A DNA stretch of 64,000 nt, taken from positions 150,527 to 214,526 of IMG/VR virus record IMGVR_UViG_3300024308_000188; one strand, given 5' to 3'. Source of the stretch: a virus. Below, one piece after another: positions 1 through 7,985 of this stretch. Both the position numbers and the translations under genes were made by a program. The notes below the pieces were generated by a model. It made no database searches and was not told the DNA's origin. It worked only from the letters and a program-made list of their open reading frames with translations. The stretch's first letter is position 1; each line of letters begins with the position of its first letter.

Positions 1-357
1 AAAGAAAAGTTGGTTGATCTGAAAGGTTCTGGTACTGCCAAAACTGTAAATAAAACAGTGACTGGCAAAGCAAGTAAAAAGCAAGCGGTAGCGCAGTTCG
101 TTGCTCCATCCACAGAGTTACGAAAGGTTTATCGTGAAGCAGGTTTGAGCGAAACTAAAGATTCGTTCAAGGCGAATTTAGCCAAAGCTAAAGAATTCGG
201 CGTTGCATTATCAATGTTCAACAAGTCGATATTCGTAGATGATCAGGAACTTCTGGTTTACGGTGTTTCAGTGCGTGGTGGCGTTTGCCGCTTAATCTGT
301 AAAAATGCCAAAGGCAAGGATGTTCGCGTTGAGTCAGATACTGTAATCAGTTTCTAA
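1..357 (+). CDS. C-terminal part of an unknown protein (5' end outside window)
   Basis: The frame is open from the first base (Lys-Glu-Lys before the first possible TTG at 10), so the gene very likely begins to the left of the window. The visible 118 residues have a Lys/Ala/Thr-rich start (GTAKTVNKTVTGKASKKQ) and then a compact mixed alpha/beta part ending DVRVESDTVISF. The lysine-rich start resembles the low-complexity stretches in the next genes, which suggests it belongs to the same cluster. No family recognised. Confidence 0.7.
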   Translation, partial: KEKLVDLKGSGTAKTVNKTVTGKASKKQAVAQFVAPSTELRKVYREAGLSETKDSFKANLAKAKEFGVALSMFNKSIFVDDQELLVYGVSVRGGVCRLICKNAKGKDVRVESDTVISF

Positions 358-382
358 CAAAAAGTTTGTTTGATTAATGTGT

Positions 383-398
383 GGGGCAATCCTGCCCC
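383..398 (+). terminator. GC hairpin between genes
   Basis: GGGGCA (383-388) pairs with TGCCCC (393-398) around an ATCC loop, just after the stop of the first gene. There is no good T-run, so it may be a weak terminator or an mRNA end stabiliser. A CTGTAAATA motif follows 8 bases later. Confidence 0.5.
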
Positions 399-405
399 GA
401 CCGTT

Positions 406-414
406 CTGTAAATA
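406..414 (+). promoter_or_regulatory. CTGTAAATA motif, candidate phage late promoter
   Basis: CTGTAAATA lies 40 bases upstream of the ATG at 446, in the intergenic gap. The same octamer CTGTAAAT occurs in four other intergenic gaps (5457, 6126, 23707, 27850), always shortly before a gene start. It resembles the T4 late promoter TATAAATA. The function is inferred. Confidence 0.45.
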
Positions 415-445
415 TTTATTTGAATCCAATGTAAGGAAAGTTGAA

Positions 446-1909
446 ATGAAAGTAACTCCTAATGAAGCTTTAGTCGGTAAAAAAATTACTCTGTTAGATG
501 GTTCGCGTGACACTATCACAGAGACAACTAAAACTGGTTACAAACTGCAAGGTCGTCGTAAAGGCGTTGCCGCAAATTGTGTTGTACGTGATGGTCAAAA
601 GTTTGAAGAAATCGATCAGCCTGTTGACGGTGCAAAAGTTGGTTCTGGTTATGTGACTTTGCCAAAAGTTAAAAAAGCTCCGGCCAAAGCCGACAAAAAA
701 GCTCCAGCAAAAGCTCCGGCCAAAGCCGACAAAAAACCAGCTGGCAAAAAAGTTGCTGAAACAAAACCTGCACGTAAGTCTGCCGCCAAAGTTGTGGAAG
801 AACTGGAAGAAGTTGACGCCATTACTATCGAAAATGTTACTGAACAGTCAGGTGAAATTCGTTCAGCGGTTGAAGAAATTCTGCGCGAACATTTGCCAAA
901 ACGCTTTGACAATTTCGTTAGCGTAAACACTGGCGCACAGATCGAAGAAGAAGGTGGCGATCCGACCGTTATTCTTTGCATGTCAGATTTAACTTTTGAC
1001 ATTCCTGAAGAAGAGGAAGAGTTAGAAGAAGAACTAGAAGAACTGGAAGAAGAGGAAGAAGCTGTAGAATTTAACTTCAGCGAAGAAACTTTATCTCTGG
1101 TTGAAGAAGGTCTGTGGGAAAGTCAGGTTGCCGCGAATTCAAAAGTTGCTCAACGTGTGTTTGCCGCACTGCAACTGGACGAAGAAGAAATGGAAGAGTT
1201 TGTCATCGGTTCACGCTTAGTTGACGAAGATGGTAAAACTTACTACTTTGCTGGTATGCAACGTGATCCAGTTCGTTTGATTCTGGAAGATGAAAACGGT
1301 GAACCAAAAGATGTTGGTTCAAAAGACTTTGAAAGTTTAGACTTTGTTCCTTTCTCTGAAGAAGAGGAAACAGAAGTTGATGAACTGGAGGAAGAAGAAG
1401 TTGATGAACTGGACGAGCTGGACGAAGCCGAAGAAGAGGAAGAAGAATCTGAAGATGATTCAAATCTTTTAGAAGGCTGTGAATCTGCTGAAGAAGCCGC
1501 TGACGCACTGGCCGATTACTCTGAATCAGAAATCCGCACTTTCATCTTTGGTGCTGTTGATTTAGGTGAAGAAGGTAGCGAAGATTACGAAGCTACTGTT
1601 GATTACATCGAAGGTTTGGATAAAGAAGAACTGATCGAATACGTGGTCAGCCTGTTCTTTGAAGAAACTGACGAAGAGGAAGAGGAAGAAGAAGTTGAGG
1701 AAGGCATTACTGCCGAGGAAATCAACGAAATCCGCGACTTCGATTCTTTACTGGAAATTGCAAAACAATACAGCGATAAAGTTGGTAAAGTTTCGCAGAA
1801 CATCCGTCACTTCCGTAAAATCAAAGCGTTGAAAGCTTTACTGATTGAAAAGTTGGTTGACGCTGAAGAAACTACTGGCGAAGAGGACTTCGAGTTCGAG
1901 AGCGAGTAA
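446..1909 (+). CDS. Acidic low-complexity protein with a Lys/Ala/Pro-rich segment
   Basis: This 487-residue protein has an unusual charge layout. A globular N-terminus of about 75 residues is followed by an H1-tail-like basic segment with APAKADKK repeats (about residues 75-115), then by long Glu/Asp-rich stretches alternating with short helical blocks to the C-terminus (ending EEDFEFESE). The start at 446 is preferred over an upstream ATG at 377 because AAGGAAAG sits just before it, and the longer form would run through a hairpin and a promoter-like motif. It heads a cluster of charged low-complexity genes. No enzyme motif is visible; binding or shielding of nucleic acid or basic proteins is only a guess. 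Confidence 0.8.
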   Translation: MKVTPNEALVGKKITLLDGSRDTITETTKTGYKLQGRRKGVAANCVVRDGQKFEEIDQPVDGAKVGSGYVTLPKVKKAPAKADKKAPAKAPAKADKKPAGKKVAETKPARKSAAKVVEELEEVDAITIENVTEQSGEIRSAVEEILREHLPKRFDNFVSVNTGAQIEEEGGDPTVILCMSDLTFDIPEEEEELEEELEELEEEEEAVEFNFSEETLSLVEEGLWESQVAANSKVAQRVFAALQLDEEEMEEFVIGSRLVDEDGKTYYFAGMQRDPVRLILEDENGEPKDVGSKDFESLDFVPFSEEEETEVDELEEEEVDELDELDEAEEEEEESEDDSNLLEGCESAEEAADALADYSESEIRTFIFGAVDLGEEGSEDYEATVDYIEGLDKEELIEYVVSLFFEETDEEEEEEEVEEGITAEEINEIRDFDSLLEIAKQYSDKVGKVSQNIRHFRKIKALKALLIEKLVDAEETTGEEDFEFESE

Positions 1910-1964
1910 TTCTCTAGCTTAAGAGGAAGATGAAGAAGAGGAAGAATCTTTAACCAAGTAAATT

Positions 1965-1986
1965 GGCGGTAGGAATTCCTACCGCC
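1965..1986 (+). terminator. Perfect 22-bp palindrome
   Basis: GGCGGTAGG (1965-1973), AATT, CCTACCGCC (1978-1986) form a perfect inverted repeat, giving a 9-bp stem with an AATT loop. It lies 16 bases before the next ATG and lacks a T-run. It could be a terminator, an RNA-processing or stability element, or a dimeric protein site. Confidence 0.5.
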
Positions 1987-2001
1987 TAATCTGGAAAATT
2001 T

Positions 2002-3279
2002 ATGAATCAGCACACAAAGTTGATCTATTCAAGCATTTTGCATGAACAAGCGCCAAACGCTTTAACAAATTGTTTGATTACTACTGCTGTGCCTTTGTCT
2101 GGTGATCGTTGGGTAGCGCGAGGTAGCGCAAGCAGCGAACATCATTTCATGTTGCGTATATCACGTTCGCACCTTATTAATTTGTACAATCAAATTTGTC
2201 GTGGTAGTTATGTTGCTTGTGAAAAAGTTGCATTACTTTACGAATGCGGTTTAGCTTTGCCCCAAAGCAATATAAATAAAATGCTTTGGAATGAAGTCGC
2301 TGGTTATGATGCGGTTCAGTTGCCTGATTCCGTATTAACGAAAAAAGATCTAAGATCAGTTTTAAAAGAACACATGCGCTCCGCTTTAGATTGCAGTGTG
2401 ACTTATGTTCCTTCTGATCACTATTTAAAATTGATGAAGAGCATTTCTCAGTTCAAAATAGTAGATGGGCCAGCAAAATCTTGTTTAGGTAAAAGTTTTG
2501 TTCGTGTTCAAACTGACGCTTATGATATGTACTGCGTTTATAAAAAAGTTGCTGGTCAGACTAAGTTAGTTTCTGCTTTTCTGAATTACGTAGACTCCAA
2601 ACAAAAAGAAAAGTTTGTTGATTTTACGTATCAAGCTTCAAACATTGTTCCACCGAATTTACCTGACGGTGCTTTTGGTAAAAGTGAGCAGTATTATGTT
2701 GTTTACGGCAAACTTGAGCGCAACGAATACGATCCTGAAATGGATTATGCTTCGGTGATTCATGAATGGATTATTCACGATGTTGATCGTTTAGCTGAGA
2801 TATATCGTGAACGTGCGGATCGAAAAAGTCCATATATTGGATTCTTAGATAAGTATCGTGAAAAGAAAGCAAAGGCAGTGCTTTATCTTTCAGAGTTCAA
2901 TCAAATAAAACGGCCAACAAGACGCCAGATTAATTTGGCTGAAGCCGCTAAAAAGTTGATTGATGCTTTTGAAGAAAAGCGAGAAGCCAATCGTGAATTG
3001 CGTAAAAAAGCTCGTGAAGTTGCGAAAGCAAATGACCCAGTGAATTTATTTTGTTTTAAAGCATTAGATTTATTTCTTTGCTCAAATTCAAATGAGATCA
3101 CATGCACTCCACCGAGCGTTAAACACCCTCAGATTATGAGCAAACTAAAAAGTTTGGGTTTTGTTTGTTGTGATTCAAAAACAGCTCAGAGTTCCAGCCT
3201 CGAAAGCAGAAAGGGCAAAAATGGAACTCAGCCAGTTGTGAGAATTTCAAAACCTAAAATGTACTGGCAAAAAGCCTAG
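2002..3279 (+). CDS. Unknown protein, 425 aa
   Basis: Start at ATG 2002 with GGAAAA eight bases upstream. The middle (about residues 50-300) looks globular. Residues about 300-345 are strongly charged and helical (EEKREANRELRKKAREVAKAN) and could form a coiled coil. The C-terminus is basic and serine-rich (SSLESRKGKNG). It sits between two acidic low-complexity genes and ends 8 bases before the next ATG, so they are probably co-transcribed. No known family recognised. Confidence 0.75.
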   Translation: MNQHTKLIYSSILHEQAPNALTNCLITTAVPLSGDRWVARGSASSEHHFMLRISRSHLINLYNQICRGSYVACEKVALLYECGLALPQSNINKMLWNEVAGYDAVQLPDSVLTKKDLRSVLKEHMRSALDCSVTYVPSDHYLKLMKSISQFKIVDGPAKSCLGKSFVRVQTDAYDMYCVYKKVAGQTKLVSAFLNYVDSKQKEKFVDFTYQASNIVPPNLPDGAFGKSEQYYVVYGKLERNEYDPEMDYASVIHEWIIHDVDRLAEIYRERADRKSPYIGFLDKYREKKAKAVLYLSEFNQIKRPTRRQINLAEAAKKLIDAFEEKREANRELRKKAREVAKANDPVNLFCFKALDLFLCSNSNEITCTPPSVKHPQIMSKLKSLGFVCCDSKTAQSSSLESRKGKNGTQPVVRISKPKMYWQKA

Positions 3280-3287
3280 AGGACATT

Positions 3288-5438
3288 ATGCTAAAACCAA
3301 AACATAAGTTGTTGCCTAAAGTTAGTGCAGCTGCCGCTGCTTCTATGCAACAATCTAAAGTAGTGCCGAACTCAGCGCCTGTTGTGGCTGAACCAAAAAC
3401 AAATGTTGGAGAAACCGCAATGTACGTTAACGAAGTTAAAATTCCTGCTCCAGAGAAAAAGCAATTCAATCCATCTGTTGATTACACTAATCCGGTGAAT
3501 CTTGAAGAGTTAAGTTTGAAAGGCCACAAAGATCTGTTGAACCATTTAGGTGGTAATGCGGAAGCTTTGTTGAAAGGTATTAAAAACGGTGCTGAATCTC
3601 GCAACAAACTTCGTGCCGAAATTGATCCGTTATTGGCCGCTTTATCTGGCGGAAATCCAGCAAACTCTACTTTTGATGAAGCTGATTTTGCCGAATTCGA
3701 TCCGATGGTCGATTACTCAGACGCTTCAAAAGTTGAACAACTTTCTGATGACGGTCTGGCCGATCTGCTTATTCACTTAGGCGGTTATGCCGATGAAGCT
3801 ACAGAAAACGCTGAAACTTCAGACGAAGCTCGTCAAATGTTGATTGCAGCAATCAACAAAATTTATGCTGAAGATTCAGATGAAAGCACAACTGTAGTTG
3901 TTGATGCTGTGCCGACTGCCAGCGATTTTGAAGCCGAAGAGTCGAGCGAATTTGATTTTGCAGAAAACGAAACTGTTTCAACAGCGCAGGTTATGCAGGA
4001 AATCACCGGAACTGAAAAAGTTGATGATTCAGATTTTGATGAACTTCTGGAACATGCTACCAACGGTGACGAAGATAAATTTCTGGAAGTTTTGGACTCT
4101 ATGGATCGCAAAGCCTTGCTTTCTCATTTTGAACAGCACATTAGCTTAACAGCTGATCAGCTTTCAGAAATTTCTGACTTAGGTACTTCAGAAATTCGTG
4201 AAGAATTACGCGGTCAGTATTCTGACGTTCTGGCCGTTGCTGAAAACAAAGCTTTGGCTGAAGTAGAAGCCGAAGATGATTCAGAAACTTCTGACGAAAC
4301 TGACGACTTTGAAACTCATGAAGAAGAAGTCGAAGAAGTTGAACGCGACGATCCTGAAAACTATGTTTCTGATGAAGATGAAGAAGATGGTGTTCAGATT
4401 GAATTCACCGAAGAACAATTGGCTGAAATGGATGCCGAAATCGAAGCAGAAATGCAAGCTGAGGCTGAAGCTGAAGCTTTGAATGCCGAAGTGATTCGTC
4501 ACTTAGAAGAAGTAGATTATTTAGGTTCAGAAGTTCCGCACTTTGAACTTACAACTTCTTCTCGCATTATTCTGGTTTTATCGGCTGGCACACAGCAAAC
4601 TCGTGAAATCGATCAGGAAGAACTGGCCGCAATTTACATTGGCGAAAATGCAATGTGTGCCAATCATCCGTTACGCCGTCGTGAAACCGATGACAAAAAC
4701 ATGGGCTGGTTTGTAGATCCAATGCAATCATTATCGCAAATGGTTGCAGAGTTTAACATGAAGCAGCGCGTTTACTGCGGCCCAACAATTGCTGTTCATC
4801 AAACCGTTTATGGTATTTGTGAGAACCTGCAAAAAGTTGCAAAAGCTTTGGTCTACGGTTTAACCGATGACAACGTATTACCAGAAGGTATCGATTTAAG
4901 CGACTTAGCTTCTATCAATGTTCAACCTTCAGTCGGTGATACTGAAAATGAAATCGTGTACAACTTTTTCGTATCTCTGAACGTCCCAATGTTGGGCCGT
5001 AGCCGTGATTCAGAAAAGTTGCGCGGAAATCTGACGGCACTAAAAAAATCTGCTCAAGCAATTGCTGATGAAGCGACAGAAGAGTCGATTGAAATCATGG
5101 TTACTTTTGCAGCCGATTTAGATCTGCTGTTAAAATCTCGTGCTGTTGTTGATCTGTTTAACAAAACAGGCTACTATAGCCGCGAACAGTTAGTTGAATA
5201 TGTTCGTGAAAAAGCAGAACAGGCCGCTGAAATGCAGGACTCTGAATTTGAATTCGATGGTGAATTGGATGAAGAGTACGAAAGCGAAGAAGTTGAAGAA
5301 ACAGAAGAAGAAATTGATTCAGAAGAAGAAACTGAGTCAGAAGTCGAAACCGACATTGTTCACACTCTGTTATCTGATTTTGATTCAATTTCTTACCTGT
5401 TGCCGTGGTCTGCAAACTCAATGATTGTCATTGAGTAA
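3288..5438 (+). CDS. Large acidic protein with a duplicated N-terminal module
   Basis: 716 residues. Two copies of a roughly 75-residue module stand near the N-terminus: FNPSVDYTNPVNLEELS then DLLNHLGG (from about residue 60), and FDPMVDYSDASKVEQLS then DLLIHLGG (from about 136). Long Glu/Asp-rich linkers follow (about 195-410), then a globular part (about 410-650, with HFELTTSSRIILVLSAG and VYCGPTIAVHQTVYG), another acidic stretch, and a hydrophobic C-terminus (ISYLLPWSANSMIVIE). It belongs to the polyacidic cluster. A virion-interior or scaffold role is possible but unproven. Confidence 0.8.
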   Translation: MLKPKHKLLPKVSAAAAASMQQSKVVPNSAPVVAEPKTNVGETAMYVNEVKIPAPEKKQFNPSVDYTNPVNLEELSLKGHKDLLNHLGGNAEALLKGIKNGAESRNKLRAEIDPLLAALSGGNPANSTFDEADFAEFDPMVDYSDASKVEQLSDDGLADLLIHLGGYADEATENAETSDEARQMLIAAINKIYAEDSDESTTVVVDAVPTASDFEAEESSEFDFAENETVSTAQVMQEITGTEKVDDSDFDELLEHATNGDEDKFLEVLDSMDRKALLSHFEQHISLTADQLSEISDLGTSEIREELRGQYSDVLAVAENKALAEVEAEDDSETSDETDDFETHEEEVEEVERDDPENYVSDEDEEDGVQIEFTEEQLAEMDAEIEAEMQAEAEAEALNAEVIRHLEEVDYLGSEVPHFELTTSSRIILVLSAGTQQTREIDQEELAAIYIGENAMCANHPLRRRETDDKNMGWFVDPMQSLSQMVAEFNMKQRVYCGPTIAVHQTVYGICENLQKVAKALVYGLTDDNVLPEGIDLSDLASINVQPSVGDTENEIVYNFFVSLNVPMLGRSRDSEKLRGNLTALKKSAQAIADEATEESIEIMVTFAADLDLLLKSRAVVDLFNKTGYYSREQLVEYVREKAEQAAEMQDSEFEFDGELDEEYESEEVEETEEEIDSEEETESEVETDIVHTLLSDFDSISYLLPWSANSMIVIE

Positions 5439-5456
5439 GCTGCTGGTCTGCTAAAA

Positions 5457-5465
5457 CTGTAAATA
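5457..5465 (+). promoter_or_regulatory. CTGTAAATA motif, candidate phage late promoter
   Basis: CTGTAAATA follows the end of the 3288-5438 gene and precedes the 5562 start by about 100 bases, with a hairpin between them. Same motif as at 406 and 23707. Confidence 0.45.
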
Positions 5466-5468
5466 CAT

Positions 5469-5505
5469 AGGCAGGTCGGGAGGAATTTTAGAATTCTGAC
5501 CTGCC
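5469..5505 (+). terminator. Long nested hairpin
   Basis: GGCAGGTC pairs with GACCTGCC, and inside it GAATT pairs with AATTC around TTAG. There is no T-run. Because it follows the promoter-like motif, it would lie in the 5' leader of the next transcript if that motif is used. Confidence 0.45.
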
Positions 5506-5561
5506 GATGATAATGTAATAACTGTCGCTTTTGACTAAAATCGCAAAGGAAATTTATAGCT

Positions 5562-6083
5562 ATGTCAAACCAAAAGAAACTGCCTTTAACCAAAGGCAAA
5601 GCCCCTGTAAAAGCTGCCGGTAAAGTACCTGCCAAAGCTCCTGCTACAAAAGTTAAGAAAGCTGGCCAGCCTTCAATGCTTGATAAGTTTGAAAGCAAAC
5701 TTTCCAAAATTTCTTTACGCAAGCACAACCCTAAAATGGAATTACGTGTTCGTATTGTTGCGAAACGCACTGCCCAACACCTGCAAGGTTATTTGCTGAA
5801 AATCGAAGGTGAATCTTTTGTTTTCTCACACACAAAACCTCGTTCTTCCAAGCAAACAGTTTCAATCTTTCCAGCGAAAGATGTAATCATGTACACTGGT
5901 GCTGTAGGTGAACGCGCTCAAATCACCGTGATGTCACAAGAAGTTGTTCGTGAAATCAAACGTGCCAATGTTGAAACTCGCGGTTCTGCCAATGTTATCA
6001 CAAATCTGGACACTGGTGACGTTACTGTTTTTAATACGTCAAATACTGACGGCTTTGAAATGCAGACCGAACTGGCCGAGTAA
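5562..6083 (+). CDS. Small basic-tailed protein, unknown
   Basis: 173 residues. The first 40 or so are Lys/Ala/Pro-rich (KAPVKAAGKVPAKAPATK), like an H1 tail. The rest looks like a small beta-rich domain (KMELRVRIVAKRTAQHLQG, ESFVFSHTKP, TVSIFPAKDVIMYTG), followed by NVITNLDTGDVTVFNTSN. AAAGGAAA precedes the ATG. Two CTGTAAAT motifs flank the gene, so it may be transcribed alone. No family recognised; nucleic-acid binding is suggested only by the basic tail. Confidence 0.75.
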   Translation: MSNQKKLPLTKGKAPVKAAGKVPAKAPATKVKKAGQPSMLDKFESKLSKISLRKHNPKMELRVRIVAKRTAQHLQGYLLKIEGESFVFSHTKPRSSKQTVSIFPAKDVIMYTGAVGERAQITVMSQEVVREIKRANVETRGSANVITNLDTGDVTVFNTSNTDGFEMQTELAE

Positions 6084-6092
6084 TTCTTTTCA

Positions 6093-6127
6093 AGTATTCC
6101 CTTAGTTTAGTCTGCTTTGGGAATACT
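6093..6127 (+). terminator. Hairpin after 5562-6083 gene
   Basis: AGTATTCCC (6093-6101) pairs with GGGAATACT (6119-6127) across a 17-base loop. Its right arm overlaps the start of the CTGTAAAT motif at 6126. No strong T-run. Confidence 0.4.
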
Positions 6128-6133
6128 GTAAAT
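6126..6133 (+). promoter_or_regulatory. CTGTAAAT motif, candidate phage promoter
   Basis: CTGTAAAT followed by TC, 70 bases before the ATG at 6196. It is one of five intergenic copies and sits directly on the right arm of a hairpin. Confidence 0.4.
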
Positions 6134-6140
6134 TCTTTAG

Positions 6141-6157
6141 TATACCTAAATGGTATA
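6141..6157 (+). promoter_or_regulatory. Inverted repeat TATACC-N5-GGTATA
   Basis: TATACC, TAAAT, GGTATA form a perfect inverted repeat 39 bases before the 6196 start. A close relative (ATACC, 7 bases, GGTAT) lies before the topoisomerase A gene at 11222-11238. GGTATAA could also serve as a -10 element, so the site could be a promoter with an overlapping operator. The function is inferred. Confidence 0.4.
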
Positions 6158-6195
6158 AACAATTTTTTATAACAGTAGAACATTGGGAAAATATC

Positions 6196-6921
6196 ATGTC
6201 AAAGAAAAAGACCGCCGGAAAAACAGTTGCTTCTGCGTTACTGGAATTGCTGACAGTTTGTGTTGAAGAAGGTGTTATCGAAGCTGATGACGTTGTTGCC
6301 GCTGTAGGCGCTCCTGCCGGTAAATCCTCCAAAGGCAAAAAATCCAAAAAGGATGAAGAAGTCGAAGAGGAAGAAGAGGAAGAAGAGTCTGATGAACCAG
6401 ACTTTGAAGAAATGAATCTGAAGCAGCTGAAAAAGTTTGCTAAAGACAACGAAATCGAGATCCCTAAAAAGATCAAAGATGAAGATGACCTGCGCGAGTT
6501 TTTAGCTGAGCAGTATTCCGAAGAGGAAGAGGAAGAAGAGGAAGAAGAGGAAGAAGAATCTGATTCTCCTGACTTCGAGGACATGGATCACAAAGCACTG
6601 AAAAAGTTTGTGAAAGAAAATGATCTGGAAGTTCCTGCCAAAGTTCTGAAAGACGAAGATGACCTGCGCGAGTGGTTGGAAGAAAACTATTCCTCTGACG
6701 AAGAAGAGGAAGAAGAGGAAGAAGAGTCTGAAGAACCAGACTTTGAAGAAATGGATTTAAAAGAAATGAAGGCTTTCGCAAAAGAAAACGATCTTGAGCC
6801 GCCTAAGAAGGCGCTGAAGAACGAAGATACTCTGCGTGAGTGGCTGGAAGAAAACTATTCCTCTGACGAAGAAGAGGAAGAGGAAGAAGAGGAAGAAGAG
6901 GAAGAGTGGGAAGAAGATTAA
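6196..6921 (+). CDS. Polyglutamate protein with three SAP-like repeats
   Basis: 241 residues. A short basic N-terminus is followed by three near-identical units starting at about residues 69, 126 and 182. Each reads D-F-E-x-M-x-x-K-x-x-K-x-F-x-K-x-N-x-x-x-x-P-x-K, then DEDDLREWLEENY or similar, and units are separated by runs of glutamate. The helix-turn-helix pattern resembles SAP/HeH DNA-binding motifs, here embedded in polyanion. A single related copy ends the protein at 14836-15921. The Glu runs mix GAA and GAG codons. Whether it binds DNA or a basic partner is open. Confidence 0.8.
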   Translation: MSKKKTAGKTVASALLELLTVCVEEGVIEADDVVAAVGAPAGKSSKGKKSKKDEEVEEEEEEEESDEPDFEEMNLKQLKKFAKDNEIEIPKKIKDEDDLREFLAEQYSEEEEEEEEEEEEESDSPDFEDMDHKALKKFVKENDLEVPAKVLKDEDDLREWLEENYSSDEEEEEEEEESEEPDFEEMDLKEMKAFAKENDLEPPKKALKNEDTLREWLEENYSSDEEEEEEEEEEEEEWEED

Positions 6922-6954
6922 TCCCTGACCTCTAACTAACCTTCTTTAAAATTT

Positions 6955-6979
6955 AAAGCGATGTGTATTGCATCGCTTT
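6955..6979 (+). terminator. Hairpin after 6196-6921 gene
   Basis: AAAGCGATG (6955-6963) pairs with CATCGCTTT (6971-6979) around a 7-base loop, followed by CCTTTAATT. This is a probable intrinsic terminator of moderate strength. Confidence 0.55.
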
Positions 6980-7009
6980 CCTTTAATTCGCAATAAGAGA
7001 AATTGAAAA

Positions 7010-7477
7010 ATGAGTAAACAAGCTATTTCCGCACTGAACAAAAGTGCAACTGCTTCTACAAAGCAAGCCGCTGCTTTACGCAAACAAGCAGAAGCTTTAG
7101 TTAAAGCCGCTGAACAAGCAGAAGCAGTTGCTGCCGCTACAAAACAGCAAGCCGAAGCTTTAGCAGGTAATCCAGCTCCTGCCGCAAAAGCTCCTGCCAA
7201 AGCTGACAAAAAAGCTCCGGTAGCCGATAAGAAAGCTCCGGCCAAAGCGGATAAGAAAGCTGACAAAAAAGCTGACAAAAAAGCTCCGGCCAAAGCGGAT
7301 AAGAAAGCTGATAAAAAGTCTGCTGACAAAAAAGCTCCGGCCAAGTCAGACAAGAAAGCTGACAAAAAGCCAGCTGATAAAAAGTCTGCTGACAAAAAAG
7401 CTCCGGCCAAGTCAGACAAGAAAGCTGACAAAAAGCCTTCTACAAAAAAGAAAAATAACGACTTCGATTTTGAATAA
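7010..7477 (+). CDS. Lys/Ala/Pro-rich histone H1-like protein
   Basis: 155 residues. Residues 1-55 form an Ala/Lys/Gln-rich helix (KQAAALRKQAEALVKAAEQA). From about 57 to 150 it is almost wholly ADKK, APAK and SDKK repeats, then ends KKKNNDFDFE. This is the composition of H1-like nucleoid proteins and of basic phage tails; it is also seen in short form in the 446 and 5562 products. GAGAAATTGAAA precedes the ATG. A strong terminator follows, closing the low-complexity cluster. DNA or RNA binding is likely from composition but not shown. Confidence 0.8.
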   Translation: MSKQAISALNKSATASTKQAAALRKQAEALVKAAEQAEAVAAATKQQAEALAGNPAPAAKAPAKADKKAPVADKKAPAKADKKADKKADKKAPAKADKKADKKSADKKAPAKSDKKADKKPADKKSADKKAPAKSDKKADKKPSTKKKNNDFDFE

Positions 7478-7500
7478 TAAATTTTAGTCGTTATAAAACA

Positions 7501-7525
7501 AAAGCCGCTTCTTGCGGCTTTTTTC
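7501..7525 (+). terminator. Rho-independent terminator
   Basis: AAGCCGC (7502-7508) and GCGGCTT (7514-7520) form a 7-bp stem with a TTCTT loop followed by a run of six T. It ends the charged-protein cluster. Confidence 0.9.
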
Positions 7526-7556
7526 GTAAAAGTTCTCTAGCGAATGGAATTGAGAA

Positions 7557-7985
7557 ATGAACACGAGTTTGGCTCATGTAACCAATAATCTGCTTCACAT
7601 AAAAGATCCTGTTGAGCTTTATGCTTACATGGTTTCTTACCGCACTTCGCTTCGCCTCAACTTACTTGAGCTAGAGCAACAAAAAACTGAACAAACAAAC
7701 TTAGTTGCAAAGGGAAATAGAATCCTTACTAAAAACAAGGACAATCTAGATCCAGAAGATATTGCAATTTGGGAAGGTTCAGTATCTTGCGCCAAAGCCT
7801 CTTTGGAAATTCTAAAAGTTAGTCTGATGGAAACCTCTATGGTTCTTGATGCTGTTAATGCAAATATTTCCTTGCTAGGGAAACATTATAATCTCAGCGA
7901 AGAAAAGATTTTATCTACTCAGATTGATAGCATTAACGAATATTTCCGAAAATGTTTGGGGATAACTTTAAATGCCGAGCATTAA
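7557..7985 (+). CDS. Unknown helical protein, 142 aa
   Basis: Mostly helical, with a heptad-like stretch RLNLLELEQQKTEQTNLVAK around residues 33-55 and a second helix LMETSMVLDAVNANISLL. It overlaps the next gene by 14 bases in another frame, which suggests coupled translation. It lies just upstream of the topoisomerase B-like gene. No family recognised. Confidence 0.7.
   Translation: MNTSLAHVTNNLLHIKDPVELYAYMVSYRTSLRLNLLELEQQKTEQTNLVAKGNRILTKNKDNLDPEDIAIWEGSVSCAKASLEILKVSLMETSMVLDAVNANISLLGKHYNLSEEKILSTQIDSINEYFRKCLGITLNAEH

Noticed and set aside
377-445. Longer start for the acidic gene at ATG 377
   Set aside because: It would translate through a GC hairpin and the CTGTAAATA motif; ATG 446 has a proper ribosome site.
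649-1002. Antisense open frame rich in Ser/Ala/Gly facing the 446-1909 gene
   Set aside because: It is the mirror image of the APAKADKK and acidic codons of the plus-strand gene; no ribosome site and no independent composition.
6102-6584. Antisense polyserine open frame
   Set aside because: Shadow of GAA/GAG runs in the 6196 gene.
6946-7431. Antisense open frame with repeated AGAFLSADFLSA text
   Set aside because: It simply reflects the AK/DKK repeats of the 7010-7477 gene on the other strand; no ribosome site.
7010-7477. Repeat array of CRISPR type
   Set aside because: The repeats are in-frame ADKK/APAK codons of unequal spacing, without unique spacers.
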